A stretch of DNA of 64,000 bases. It comes from Neorhizobium populisoli. Its GTDB lineage: Bacteria; Pseudomonadota; Alphaproteobacteria; Rhizobiales; Rhizobiaceae. The position numbers and the translations under genes are program-made. Shown one piece after another: positions 9,745 to 17,169 of the stretch; the stretch's first letter is position 1, and each line of letters opens with the position of its first letter. The stretch lies in assembly GCF_019430945.1 (NCBI RefSeq), contig NZ_JAHYCB010000006.1, positions 248,001 through 312,000 of the forward strand, read 5' to 3'. The notes beneath the pieces were generated by a model. The model was not told the origin of the DNA, made no database searches, and was given only the letters and a program-made list of their open reading frames with translations.

Positions 9745-9880
9745 CCACCTTCTCCCCAGCGGGGAGAAGGTGCCGGCAGGCCGATGAGGGGGCTCCGGGG
9801 AGGACTTTTCTTTAGTGTTGAGCACTTGGCCCCCTCATCCGACCCTTCGGGCCACCTTCTCCCCGACGGGGAGAAGGGAA
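9745..9880. repeat. RIME1-like intergenic mosaic element
   Basis: The element has two strong palindromes at its ends: a 12-bp stem with a 3-nt loop at 9746-9772 and a 10-bp stem at 9855-9877, both built of CCTTCTCCCC/GGGGAGAAGG. Between them GATGAGGGGG and CCCCCTCATC form another inverted pair. This is the form of the rhizobial RIME repeats. It fills most of the gap between the SDR gene and the second TRAP receptor gene. Confidence 0.75.
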
Positions 9881-9967
9881 CCGCCTCGCCGCCAGCACCC
9901 CAACAAAAGCAGACCCCCATTGAATACGCCGTCCAGAAGACCTCCCAATGCGACTTTTCGGAATTCC

Positions 9968-9994
9968 CTTGCCGTTCCCGAAATGAAAGGATTA
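9968..9994 (+). promoter_or_regulatory. Promoter-like element shared by the two TRAP-binding-protein genes (copy 2)
   Basis: This is the second copy of the 27-bp block at 6667-6693, with one substitution. TTGCCG and TTATGA lie 17 bp apart. It ends 51 bp before the start codon of the paralogue at 10046. Conservation outside the coding region argues for a regulatory role or for recent duplication including the promoter. Confidence 0.5.
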
Positions 9995-10045
9995 TGACCG
10001 ACACGACCAAGGCCGGGACGGGCCATACATTTCGAGGAGGATTTC

Positions 10046-11149
10046 ATGGATCGCAGACGTTTCTTCAAACAGGCCGCTACCGCTGGCGTCGGCGCTGCTG
10101 CTGCCACCGCTTTGGCTGCTCCAGCGATTGCGCAGGAAAGCCCCAAGATCAACTGGCGCCTGACTTCCTCCTTCCCGAAGAGCCTCAACATCATCTTCGA
10201 TGCCGCCAACCAGATCGCCGAGGCGGTGAAGGTTGCGACCGATGGCAAGTTCACCATCCAGACGTTTGGCGCCGGCGAGATCGTGCCGCCTTTGCAGGCA
10301 GCAGATGCGGTCGCCAACGGCACCGTCGAGATGGCCCATACCTGCTCCTATTATTATATCGGCCAGGACCCGGCGTTTGCGCTCGGCACCGCCATCCCCT
10401 TCGGCCTCAATGCCCGCATGACCAATTCCTGGTTCATCAATGGCGGCAACGACCTGATCAACGAATTCCTGGCGCCGCGCGGCCTGTATGCGCTGCCGGC
10501 CGGCAATAGCGGCACCCAGATGGGCGGCTGGTTCCGCAAGGAGATCAACACGGTCGAAGACCTGAAGGGTCTGAAGATGCGTATCGCCGGTCTTGCCGGA
10601 CAGGTGATGCAGAAGGTCGGCATCACGCCGCAGCAGATCGCTGCCGGCGACGTCTATGCCGCGCTCGAGAAGGGCACGATCGACGCCACCGAATTCGTCG
10701 GCCCCTATGACGACCAGAAACTCGGCTTCGTGAAGGTCGCAAAATACTACTATGCCCCGGCATGGTGGGAAGGTGGCCCGGCCATGCATGCCTTCTTCAA
10801 CCTGGAAAAGTTCAACGGCCTGCCGAAGAGCTACCAGCAGATCCTGCGCAACGCCTGCGATTCCGCCAATATGAGCATGCTCGGCAATTACGACGCCCAT
10901 AACGCGGTGGCGCTGAAGAAGCTGGTTGCCGAAGGCGCGGTGCTGAAGGCCTTCAGCCGCGAGATCATGGATGTCTGCTTCAAGGCTTCGCAGGAAGTCT
11001 ATGCCGATCTTTCGGCCAAGAGCCCGTCCTTCAAGAAGATCTACGATCATCAGCAGGCCTTCAAGAAAGACGCCTATCTCTGGGCGCAGGTCGCCGAATA
11101 TTCCTACGACACCTATATGATGACCCAGCAGCGCGCCGGCGCGCTCTGA
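10046..11149 (+). CDS. TRAP transporter DctP-family solute-binding protein, Tat-exported (paralogue 2)
   Basis: The 367-aa protein is a close paralogue of the product at 6753 along its whole length: Tat signal MDRRRFFKQ followed by an Ala-rich segment ending APAIAQ, then [41 protein letters not shown] and [16 protein letters not shown]. The start follows a GGAGG site at 10036-10040. Both proteins keep the Arg in KMRIAG and the acidic DATEF segment, so both should bind carboxylates. They differ most in the segment after NAR (MTNSWFINGGND here, [13 protein letters not shown] in the other), which could alter ligand choice. No permease genes are nearby. Confidence 0.92.
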   Translation: MDRRRFFKQAATAGVGAAAATALAAPAIAQESPKINWRLTSSFPKSLNIIFDAANQIAEAVKVATDGKFTIQTFGAGEIVPPLQAADAVANGTVEMAHTCSYYYIGQDPAFALGTAIPFGLNARMTNSWFINGGNDLINEFLAPRGLYALPAGNSGTQMGGWFRKEINTVEDLKGLKMRIAGLAGQVMQKVGITPQQIAAGDVYAALEKGTIDATEFVGPYDDQKLGFVKVAKYYYAPAWWEGGPAMHAFFNLEKFNGLPKSYQQILRNACDSANMSMLGNYDAHNAVALKKLVAEGAVLKAFSREIMDVCFKASQEVYADLSAKSPSFKKIYDHQQAFKKDAYLWAQVAEYSYDTYMMTQQRAGAL

Positions 11150-11167
11150 CGTTTCACGTCATGCGGG

Positions 11168-11189
11168 AGCCCGGAGCACGTTCCGGGCT
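11168..11189 (+). terminator. Hairpin terminator after TRAP paralogue 2
   Basis: AGCCCGGA (11168-11175) pairs perfectly with TCCGGGCT (11182-11189). The T tract after it is weak (TCTCG), so termination may be partial. Confidence 0.55.
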
Positions 11190-11494
11190 TCTCGTGCCAC
11201 GATTTCGGCGTTCGCAAACGCTCCCGTGCATAGCAGCGGCGCCATCCCGAGGTGGTAATATTATCGGGTGAAAACAGTGGCTTGCATCAGAATTTCCGCG
11301 CCTCGCCACGCGGTTTGAAAAAATAATTTTAAAATAAACCTTTGATTATCAGGCCTGAAGGCATATATTGCTGTCATCGAACATTGCTTGCGACCTTTGT
11401 CTACGCGCTCGGCGCACCGTCAGATTTCCTCTCAAATATCGATTTAGCGGACGAGATACTGTCCGGATACACTAGCGATTGAAAGGAAATCGTT
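11190..11494 (+). promoter_or_regulatory. Gene-free cspA upstream region with promoter and long 5' leader
   Basis: No gene is visible between the second TRAP gene and cspA. A possible sigma-70 promoter is TTGATT (11342-11347) and TATATT (11364-11369) with a 16-bp spacer, just after an AT-rich stretch. It would give a leader of about 120 nt before the cspA start, which fits the long thermosensing 5' leaders of cold-shock mRNAs. Confidence 0.5.
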
Positions 11495-11704
11495 ATGAAT
11501 ACTGGCACTGTAAAGTGGTTCAATAGCACCAAGGGTTTTGGTTTCATTCAGCCTGAAGACGGTTCGACGGACGTTTTCGTCCACGTTTCGGCTGTTGAGC
11601 GCGCCGGCATGGGTTCTCTGGTTGAAGGTCAGAAGATTTCTTACGAAATCGTTCGTGACCGCAAGTCCGGCAAGAACTCGGCCGACAACCTGCGCGCCGC
11701 ATAA
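11495..11704 (+). CDS. cspA: Cold-shock protein, CspA family
   Basis: The 69-aa single cold-shock domain has RNP1 KGFGFI (residues 14-19) and RNP2 DVFVHV (26-31). It binds single-stranded nucleic acid and acts as an RNA chaperone that melts mRNA structure, especially after temperature downshift. The start follows GAAAGGAAA. The long leader upstream and the terminator just downstream suggest it is transcribed mostly alone. It is followed by a small protein gene and rpsU, a grouping also seen in other Rhizobiaceae. Confidence 0.96.
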   Translation: MNTGTVKWFNSTKGFGFIQPEDGSTDVFVHVSAVERAGMGSLVEGQKISYEIVRDRKSGKNSADNLRAA

Positions 11705-11765
11705 TTATGTCATTCACTTCAACTGACCGCGGATGTACCGGCAGTGAATTGTGAATGACGGGAAG

Positions 11766-11790
11766 AGGTCGGGGCTGCCCGGCCTTTTTT
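11766..11790 (+). terminator. Intrinsic terminator of cspA
   Basis: The stem AGGTCGGG (11766-11773) with CCCGGCCT (11778-11785), including one G-U pair and a 4-nt loop, is followed by a run of six T (11785-11790). Confidence 0.75.
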
Positions 11791-11817
11791 GTTTTGGTTT
11801 TGCCTGCGAGGAACGAT

Positions 11818-12108
11818 ATGGATCCCAATACTTGTTCTGTCGGCGATCTGATTGTTGTGAAGGCAAGCCTCACACGGTCTGCGAGAGATGACCGGCAGTG
11901 CCGGGTTGTTGGCATGTTACCCGCGTCGGATCGTGGCGAGCGGCAATACCGGGTGCGGTTCGGCACCGAAAACTTCGAACGCAGAATTGTCGCAAGCGAC
12001 ATTGACAGGTCCGAAACGACGACCACTTCCATTCAGTCAGCCGCGCCTCCAGCGAAAGGCTCGACCGAACCATGGTTCAAGTCGTCGACAATTCGGATCG
12101 GTAAGTAA
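11818..12108 (+). CDS. Small protein of unknown function between cspA and rpsU
   Basis: The 96-aa product starts at ATG 11818 (MDPNTCSVGDLIVVKASL) after GAGGAA. The N-terminal 65 residues look like a small beta-rich domain (GDLIVVK, CRVVGMLP, QYRVRFG). The last 30 residues are Ser/Thr-rich and probably disordered. There is no signal peptide and no membrane segment. The position between the cspA terminator and rpsU suggests a cold-shock or translation link, but this is inference only. An in-frame ATG at 11755 would begin before the cspA terminator and is less likely. Confidence 0.7.
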   Translation: MDPNTCSVGDLIVVKASLTRSARDDRQCRVVGMLPASDRGERQYRVRFGTENFERRIVASDIDRSETTTTSIQSAAPPAKGSTEPWFKSSTIRIGK

Positions 12109-12157
12109 CGCCATCGTTTTGTCAAAGCGGGGCACCCCGTAACGGAGAGGATATAGT

Positions 12158-12397
12158 TTGCAGGTTCTGGTCAGAGACAACAATGTCGAGCAGGCACTTC
12201 GGGTGCTGAAGAAAAAGCTGCAGCGCGAAGGCGTATTCCGCGAAATGAAGGCGCGTAGCGCCTACGAAAAGCCGTCGGAAAAGCGCGCACGCGAGAAGGC
12301 TGAAGCCATTCGTCGCCAGCGTAAGCTCGCGCGCAAGAAGATGCAGCGCGAAGGCCTGTTGCCGGCACCGAAAAAGGCAGCCGTCCGCACGCGCTAA
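12158..12397 (+). CDS. rpsU: 30S ribosomal protein S21 (bS21)
   Basis: The 79-aa basic protein has the S21 core [19 protein letters not shown] followed by [20 protein letters not shown]. The basic C-terminal tail is a little longer than in E. coli (71 aa). The start is TTG at 12158, after CGGAGAGGA; no ATG fits. S21 helps the 30S subunit bind mRNA near the anti-Shine-Dalgarno. Its position after cspA suggests expression tied to cold adaptation. A small hairpin (12412-12428) follows the stop. Confidence 0.95.
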   Translation: MQVLVRDNNVEQALRVLKKKLQREGVFREMKARSAYEKPSEKRAREKAEAIRRQRKLARKKMQREGLLPAPKKAAVRTR

Positions 12398-12471
12398 CCC
12401 CATGAGCCGATCGACCCTCCAAGGGTCGTGACTCTTCAGGGGCCGACAATCTTCAAGGAAGGAGAATATCA

Positions 12472-12693
12472 TTGACCGCCACCAAGGACGAATTCTTCAG
12501 CCCTACCAAGCTTTCGGCGCGCGACAAGGCCGCTGCAACGGATCACACCGCGCGCTCCATCATTGCCGCGGAAGCATCCGAACGGGACAAGAAAACCGAA
12601 AAGCTGAAGCTGCTCCGTCTCGAACGTGAAGCAGCCGAGGTTCCGCCGGCGGCAACGCCGCGGAAAGGCCGTAAGACGGCCGCCAACCACTGA
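12472..12693 (+). CDS. Small charged protein of unknown function downstream of rpsU
   Basis: The 73-aa product starts at TTG 12472, placed by a strong AAGGAAGGAG seven bases upstream. It is rich in Lys, Glu, Arg and Ala (RDKAAATDHTARSIIAAEASERDKKTEKLK) and is predicted to be mostly helical. It has no recognisable domain. It ends just before a bidirectional terminator and belongs to the rpsU transcription unit. Function is unknown. Confidence 0.7.
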   Translation: MTATKDEFFSPTKLSARDKAAATDHTARSIIAAEASERDKKTEKLKLLRLEREAAEVPPAATPRKGRKTAANH

Positions 12694-12697
12694 ACAA

Positions 12698-12723
12698 AAA
12701 AGCCCGGATCGCTCCGGGCTTTT
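12698..12723 (+). terminator. Bidirectional terminator between the rpsU unit and the MFS gene
   Basis: AAAAGCCCGGA (12698-12708) pairs with TCCGGGCTTTT (12713-12723), with A and T tracts on both sides. It serves the plus-strand rpsU unit and the convergent MFS gene ending at 12751. Confidence 0.88.
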
Positions 12724-12750
12724 TGTTTTGTATCTTCCGCGAAAACAAGC

Positions 12751-13968
12751 TCACGCCGGCTGCAGCTTTTCTCCCCCGCGCTCCGGCAGCGGCGGGAAGG
12801 CAAGTGCGATCAGTACGGCACCCAAACCCACCAGCGCCGAACCGATGAACAGCCAGTTGTAATTGTTGAACGCATCGAACGCCCAGCCGCCGGCGAGTGG
12901 GCCGAAGGCCATGCCGATGCTGGAGAGAAGTCCCATGCCGCCAAGCACAGTGCCGAGGATTTTCGCGCCGAAATATTCCCGCGCCAGCACGGCATAAAGC
13001 GGCATGACACCGCCATAGGTGCCGCCGAAGATGATGGCGAGCGTATAGAAATGCGTCAGGTCCGACGCCATCGTATAGGCGGCGATGACCAGCCCCTGGA
13101 TCAGCAGGCCAACGATCAGCACCGGCTTGACGCCCAGCCGGTCGGCCAGCACGCCGTAGAGAATGCGCCCGCCCAAGCCCGCCGCCCCCTCGACGCTGTA
13201 GATGGTGACCGCCGTCATCGGGCCGATGCCGCAATACATGGCATAACTCACCATATGGAAGATCGGGCCGGAATGGGCCGCGCAGCAGGCGAAGAAAGTG
13301 AAACCGAGCGCCAGGAATTGCGGCGAGCGGAAAACTTTCGACAGCGGCATGCCGGCAGCCTCCGGCTGCGGTTCGCTTGCCGCCGCACCGCCGGCGGCGG
13401 CTTCCGGCGGGTTCCTGACCAGAAACACGGTCGGCAGAAGGATGATCCACGCGCCGATGCCGATCACAAGCATGGCGAACCGCCAGTCGTCGTAATATGT
13501 GATCAGCCAGCGGGCAAACGGCGAAATCGTCATCGGCGCCATGCCCATGCCGGCGGAGACCAGCGAGACCGCAAGGCTGCGATGTTTGTCGAACCAGGCC
13601 ATGGTCACCGACATCATCGGCGCGAAGAAGGCGCTCGCAGAGAGGCCCACGAGGCAACCGTAGACGATCTGGAAGACGAGAAGGCTTTCCACCCGGCTAG
13701 CCAAAACCAGGGCAAGGCCGAGGATGACCGAGCCGATGAACACCACTATGCGGGCGCCGAAACGATCGCTCAACGTGCCCCAGAGAAAACCGCCGAGGCC
13801 CATGACGATAAAATTCAGCGTCATGGCGCTGGCGATGCCGGCATGCGACCAGCCGGTGCTCTTGGCGATCGGCTCCTGGAAGATTGCCAGGGAAAACATC
13901 GTGCCGAGCGCCACGCAGCCCATGAGGCCGCCCGCAAAGACAATGACCCAACGATAATTGCTACTCAT
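12751..13968 (-). CDS. MFS transporter, oxalate/formate-antiporter-like (OFA/monocarboxylate branch)
   Basis: The product of about 405 aa has 12 predicted membrane helices and the MFS loop motif GTLSDRFGARIV between helices 2 and 3. The sequence resembles OxlT/OFA and monocarboxylate porters (GLSASAFFAPMMSVTMAWFDKHRSLAVSLVSAG). The likely substrate is an organic anion such as a monocarboxylate or dicarboxylate; this is inferred from family only. The start is uncertain: ATG 13968 has GGGG eight bases upstream, and ATG 13974 or GTG 13989 are alternatives. The gene stands alone. Confidence 0.85.
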   Translation of the reverse strand: MSSNYRWVIVFAGGLMGCVALGTMFSLAIFQEPIAKSTGWSHAGIASAMTLNFIVMGLGGFLWGTLSDRFGARIVVFIGSVILGLALVLASRVESLLVFQIVYGCLVGLSASAFFAPMMSVTMAWFDKHRSLAVSLVSAGMGMAPMTISPFARWLITYYDDWRFAMLVIGIGAWIILLPTVFLVRNPPEAAAGGAAASEPQPEAAGMPLSKVFRSPQFLALGFTFFACCAAHSGPIFHMVSYAMYCGIGPMTAVTIYSVEGAAGLGGRILYGVLADRLGVKPVLIVGLLIQGLVIAAYTMASDLTHFYTLAIIFGGTYGGVMPLYAVLAREYFGAKILGTVLGGMGLLSSIGMAFGPLAGGWAFDAFNNYNWLFIGSALVGLGAVLIALAFPPLPERGGEKLQPA

Positions 13969-14108
13969 GTGCATTACCCCATTCGTCACAGGTTCGTTTT
14001 TTGGACGCCCGCCTCCTCCGGCAGCGCCTTCCTGTTCCTATGACGTGCGGGGTCTCCCTCTCCCGACATCCGGCCGCAATTTTCCTGGCCGATCGGTGGA
14101 GACTACAA

Positions 14109-14137
14109 CAAAAAAGCCCCGCGCGCGGCGGGGCTTT
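14109..14137 (-). terminator. Terminator of the 55-aa protein gene
   Basis: AAAGCCCCGC (14113-14122) pairs with GCGGGGCTTT (14128-14137). Read on the minus strand it is followed by TTTTTTG (complement of 14109-14115). Confidence 0.8.
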
Positions 14138-14177
14138 CCAAAACTCTTTATATCCAACTGCGGATATTGTCGTGACG

Positions 14178-14345
14178 TCAACTGCCGGTATTCGGACGAT
14201 TGCTGCCGACGTTGCTGTTCGTCGAGGCCGTCTTGCCGTCCGGCTCCTGGCCGTAATAGGTGCCGCCCAAGTGTCCGCCGCCGCTGGTGTTTTCCACCTG
14301 CTTCTCGGCCCGCTTGATGGCTTCCTTGACGTTGCTTTTACTCAT
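14178..14345 (-). CDS. Small glycine/asparagine-rich protein, 55 aa, unknown function
   Basis: A short open frame starts at ATG 14345 with GGAGGA correctly spaced upstream and ends at TGA 14178, followed 40 bp later by a strong terminator. The product begins MSKSNVKEAIKRAEKQVENT, a charged helix, and continues with a Gly/Ser/Asn-rich tail containing GGGHLGGTYYG and SNVGSNRPNTGS. It has no signal peptide or membrane segment. The good ribosome binding site and dedicated terminator argue that it is a real gene. Function is unknown. Confidence 0.65.
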   Translation of the reverse strand: MSKSNVKEAIKRAEKQVENTSGGGHLGGTYYGQEPDGKTASTNSNVGSNRPNTGS

Positions 14346-14408
14346 GCTGTCCTCCAGCTTTTAAGGGTTGGTGACAGGGGAGTAACTGGCGGGGAGCGCG
14401 AGGGTTCC

Positions 14409-14960
14409 CTAAATTTCACGGCTGAGCGGTCGCAATGGGCGCGGCACTGGCCTGCCCAGGCCGATGATATAGCGAATATAGTCCCTCATCGGCTCCGGTG
14501 CGATCCGCGCCAGAACATCGAGCCGCGCCGTATCGACGATCTCGACGGCTATCCTCGTCTGTCCCTGGTCAAAGACCAGATAGTGACTGGTATGTTTGCC
14601 ATTGCTCTGAACATAAGTGATCTCAGCCTTGGCAATATCGATGACATCTTCATAAGGCTTCAGCCGAATGCAGCCTTTTTCCACGAGACGTGTCTCATCC
14701 GTGAGTTTTGCGGTGAGGTTGGGAGAGGCCGAAAAAAGGACGCCGGCGAAGAGCCCGACGACGCATGCCATTCCAACGAATGACCAGAGGATGAGTGGGT
14801 CGCCGAAGTTGAATGTCTCTTCAACCGAGTCCAGGCGATTGGAATATCTGGCTGTCAGGTAATTTACAGTTGGCGCCAATAAAAAGAAGCCGGCAGCAAC
14901 CACGAAGCAGAGGCCGAAAATGGAAAATGTTCTTTCGGCACACGAATAACTCGACCACAT
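14409..14960 (-). CDS. Inner-membrane protein of unknown function
   Basis: The product of 183 aa has two membrane helices (FGLCFVVAAGFFLLAPTV and LWSFVGMACVVGLFAGVLF) followed by a soluble C-terminal domain of about 95 residues. This tail (IAKAEITYVQSNGKHTSHYLVF, then a VEIVDTARLDVLARIAP segment) could be a small beta-alpha regulatory domain. The start at ATG 14960 is preceded by GGAAG at suitable spacing; ATG 14981 is an alternative. No family was recognised with confidence. Confidence 0.6.
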   Translation of the reverse strand: MWSSYSCAERTFSIFGLCFVVAAGFFLLAPTVNYLTARYSNRLDSVEETFNFGDPLILWSFVGMACVVGLFAGVLFSASPNLTAKLTDETRLVEKGCIRLKPYEDVIDIAKAEITYVQSNGKHTSHYLVFDQGQTRIAVEIVDTARLDVLARIAPEPMRDYIRYIIGLGRPVPRPLRPLSREI

Positions 14961-15122
14961 GCCTTCTTCCAAAATGATCATATGAAAAACCGTGCTGCTG
15001 AAATCCGGGGTTCATCCAAGGGTAGAAATGTTCATCTGGATTAGCGGTTCAGGCGGGAAAGGCAAGCGGACGCGCCACACCGCCGGCAGGAATTCCGCTT
15101 GACGACGGGCTACCACGCGCCT

Positions 15123-15146
15123 ATTTGGAAACGATCATTTCCAAAT
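15123..15146. promoter_or_regulatory. Operator-like palindrome upstream of the TetR/MFS genes
   Basis: ATTTGGAAA (15123-15131) and TTTCCAAAT (15138-15146) form a perfect inverted repeat around six bases. It ends 13 bp before the tetR start codon, a typical place for autorepression by a TetR dimer. Confidence 0.7.
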
Positions 15147-15159
15147 TGAGTCGATCCTC

Positions 15160-15780
15160 ATGGATACCCTTTCCACATCCACCACCGCTGCGCGCGCTCC
15201 CGGTCGTCCGCGCGAGTTCGAAATCGACGCGGCGCTCGATAAGGCGATCGTGGTGTTTTCCGAGCGTGGCTATCACGCGGCGTCGATTTCCGAATTGAAG
15301 GATGCGATGGGGCTTGCGGCCGGTAGCCTCTACAAGGCGTTCAAGGACAAGAAGGCGATCTTTCTGGCGAGTTTCGACCGTTACAAGCAGGTACGCAACG
15401 CGCTGCTGGAAGCCGAGATCGCCAAGGGCGAGAATGGTCGCGACAAGATCGCCCGGGTGCTGCATTTTTATGCCGAAGCCTCGCAGGGCGAGATGGGCCG
15501 GCGCGGCTGTCTCGTGGTCGGCACCGCAAGCGAGCTTGCGGTTACCGATATCGATGCGGCCGAGCGCGTCACCCGATCGCATGCCCGCACCGAAGCGCTG
15601 ATGGAAAGCCTGGTGCGCGAGGGACAGGCGGACGGCACGGTGGGTGCCGGGATCGACCCTATCCATACATCCAAAATCCTCGTTTGCGTGATGCAGGGCA
15701 TGCGCGTGATGGGCAAGACCGGCGACACGACCGGCCAGGCTTTCCTCGTGGCCGATACCGCGCTCAGACTTCTCGACTGA
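15160..15780 (+). CDS. TetR/AcrR-family transcriptional regulator
   Basis: The 206-aa regulator has an N-terminal TetR helix-turn-helix (about residues 22-68; ALDKAIVVFSERGYHAASISELKDAMGLAAGSLYKAFKDK) and a C-terminal helical ligand and dimerisation domain. GCLVVGTASELAV is typical of the TetR_C branch with AcrR-like efflux regulators. A perfect palindrome lies directly before the gene, and an MFS exporter follows 61 bp downstream on the same strand. The likely role is repression of itself and the exporter until a toxic ligand binds. Confidence 0.92.
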   Translation: MDTLSTSTTAARAPGRPREFEIDAALDKAIVVFSERGYHAASISELKDAMGLAAGSLYKAFKDKKAIFLASFDRYKQVRNALLEAEIAKGENGRDKIARVLHFYAEASQGEMGRRGCLVVGTASELAVTDIDAAERVTRSHARTEALMESLVREGQADGTVGAGIDPIHTSKILVCVMQGMRVMGKTGDTTGQAFLVADTALRLLD

Positions 15781-15841
15781 TTTCCCGATCGATTTTCAAC
15801 CGATCCTTCTCGACAAATCCTTCCTCCCAAGGAGCATTTTC

Positions 15842-17056
15842 ATGACCACCCATTCCCAACCGGCGGCCAAGTCTGCCATGTCTGCCGGCATGACCTTCGT
15901 GATGGCGGCGGCCTGCGGGCTCGTTGCCGCAAACCTCTATTATTCGCAGCCGCTCGCCGGCCCGATTGCCGCCTCGATCGGCCTGCCGGCGCATGCGACC
16001 GGACTGATCGTCACGCTGACCCAGATCGGTTACGGTCTCGGCCTGCTGCTGATCGTGCCGCTCGGCGATCTTCTGGAAAACCGCCGGCTGATCCTCATCA
16101 TGATGGGCGCCGTCACTGCGGCGCTGATCGCCGCCGGTCTTTCCAATTCCGTCGTGCCCTTCCTTGCCGCCTCGCTGGCGATCGGGCTTGCCTCGACCTC
16201 GGTGCAGATGATCGTACCGTTTGCGGCAAGCCTTGCGCCGGATGCTTCACGTGGCCGGGTGGTCGGCAATGTCATGAGCGGCCTGATGGTCGGTATCATG
16301 ATGGCGCGGCCGGTGGCGAGCTTCATCGCCCGCTTTGCCTCCTGGCACCACGTGTTCTTCGTCTCGGCGGCGATCATGGTACTGCTCGCGCTGGTTCTGG
16401 CCGTCAAGCTGCCGAAGCGCGTGCCGCAGACCAGGCTTTCCTATCCGGCGCTGATCGCCTCGCTCAGCACGCTTTATGCGACCCAGCCGGTGCTGCGCCG
16501 CCGCGCCTTCTACCAGACCTGCCAGTTCGCCGCCTTCAGCCTGTTCTGGACGGTGACGCCGCTGGTTCTGGCCGGTCCGGCCTTCCAGCTGACCCAGGCA
16601 GGCATCGCGATCTTCGCGCTGGTCGGCGTGGCCGGCGCCATCGCCTCGCCGATCGCCGGCCGTCTGGCGGACCGCAATCTGAGCCGCCCGGCCACCATTA
16701 CCGGCATCGTCGCCACCGCGATCGCCTTCCTGATCACCCATATCGCGCCGGAAGGTTCGACTGTTGCGCTTATCCTTCTGGGGCTCGGCGCCGTCATGCT
16801 GGATTTCGGCGTGACGATGACCATGGTCATCAGCCAGCGGGCGATCTACGGCCTCGGCGCGGATCTGCGCGCCCGGCTGAACGGGTTGTTCATGGCGACC
16901 TTCTTCATGGGCGGCGCGGTCGGTTCGGCCGTCGGTGCCTGGGCGTTTGCCGAAGGCGGCTGGCTGCTCGCCTCGATGATTGGCCTGACGCTTGCCGTCG
17001 TCAACTTCCTGTATTTCCTGACGGAAAAGCGCCCGCAGCTCGTTCCGGCGGAATGA
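15842..17056 (+). CDS. MFS efflux transporter controlled by the adjacent TetR
   Basis: The 404-aa protein has 12 predicted membrane helices, an early ANLYYSQPLAGPIAASIGLP segment and the loop motif PLGDLLENRRLILIM. It belongs to the drug/sugar-efflux branch of MFS related to YnfM and AraJ. It follows the TetR gene with an AAGGAG site at 15829-15834. The cargo is unknown but is likely a small toxic compound exported by proton antiport. Confidence 0.88.
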   Translation: MTTHSQPAAKSAMSAGMTFVMAAACGLVAANLYYSQPLAGPIAASIGLPAHATGLIVTLTQIGYGLGLLLIVPLGDLLENRRLILIMMGAVTAALIAAGLSNSVVPFLAASLAIGLASTSVQMIVPFAASLAPDASRGRVVGNVMSGLMVGIMMARPVASFIARFASWHHVFFVSAAIMVLLALVLAVKLPKRVPQTRLSYPALIASLSTLYATQPVLRRRAFYQTCQFAAFSLFWTVTPLVLAGPAFQLTQAGIAIFALVGVAGAIASPIAGRLADRNLSRPATITGIVATAIAFLITHIAPEGSTVALILLGLGAVMLDFGVTMTMVISQRAIYGLGADLRARLNGLFMATFFMGGAVGSAVGAWAFAEGGWLLASMIGLTLAVVNFLYFLTEKRPQLVPAE

Positions 17057-17068
17057 AGCCACGAACCG

Positions 17069-17100
17069 GATCACGTTCGAGGACGACCTCGAACGTGATC
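17069..17100. repeat. Perfect 14-bp inverted repeat after the MFS gene
   Basis: GATCACGTTCGAGG (17069-17082) is repeated in inverse after four bases (17087-17100). There is no T tract, so it may be a terminator-like hairpin, a stable RNA 3' end or a protein site. Confidence 0.6.
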
Positions 17101-17169
17101 AAGGTCGCCCTGTGGTGGCCGTGACACGCAGAGAAGAGCCGTCGTTTTCCCAAACAGGACGAGGCTCCC

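Noticed and set aside
14409..14960. LytTR-type DNA-binding domain in the C-terminal part of the membrane protein
   Set aside because: The order of two membrane helices plus a small C-terminal domain suggested it, but the characteristic LytTR sequence motifs could not be identified with confidence.
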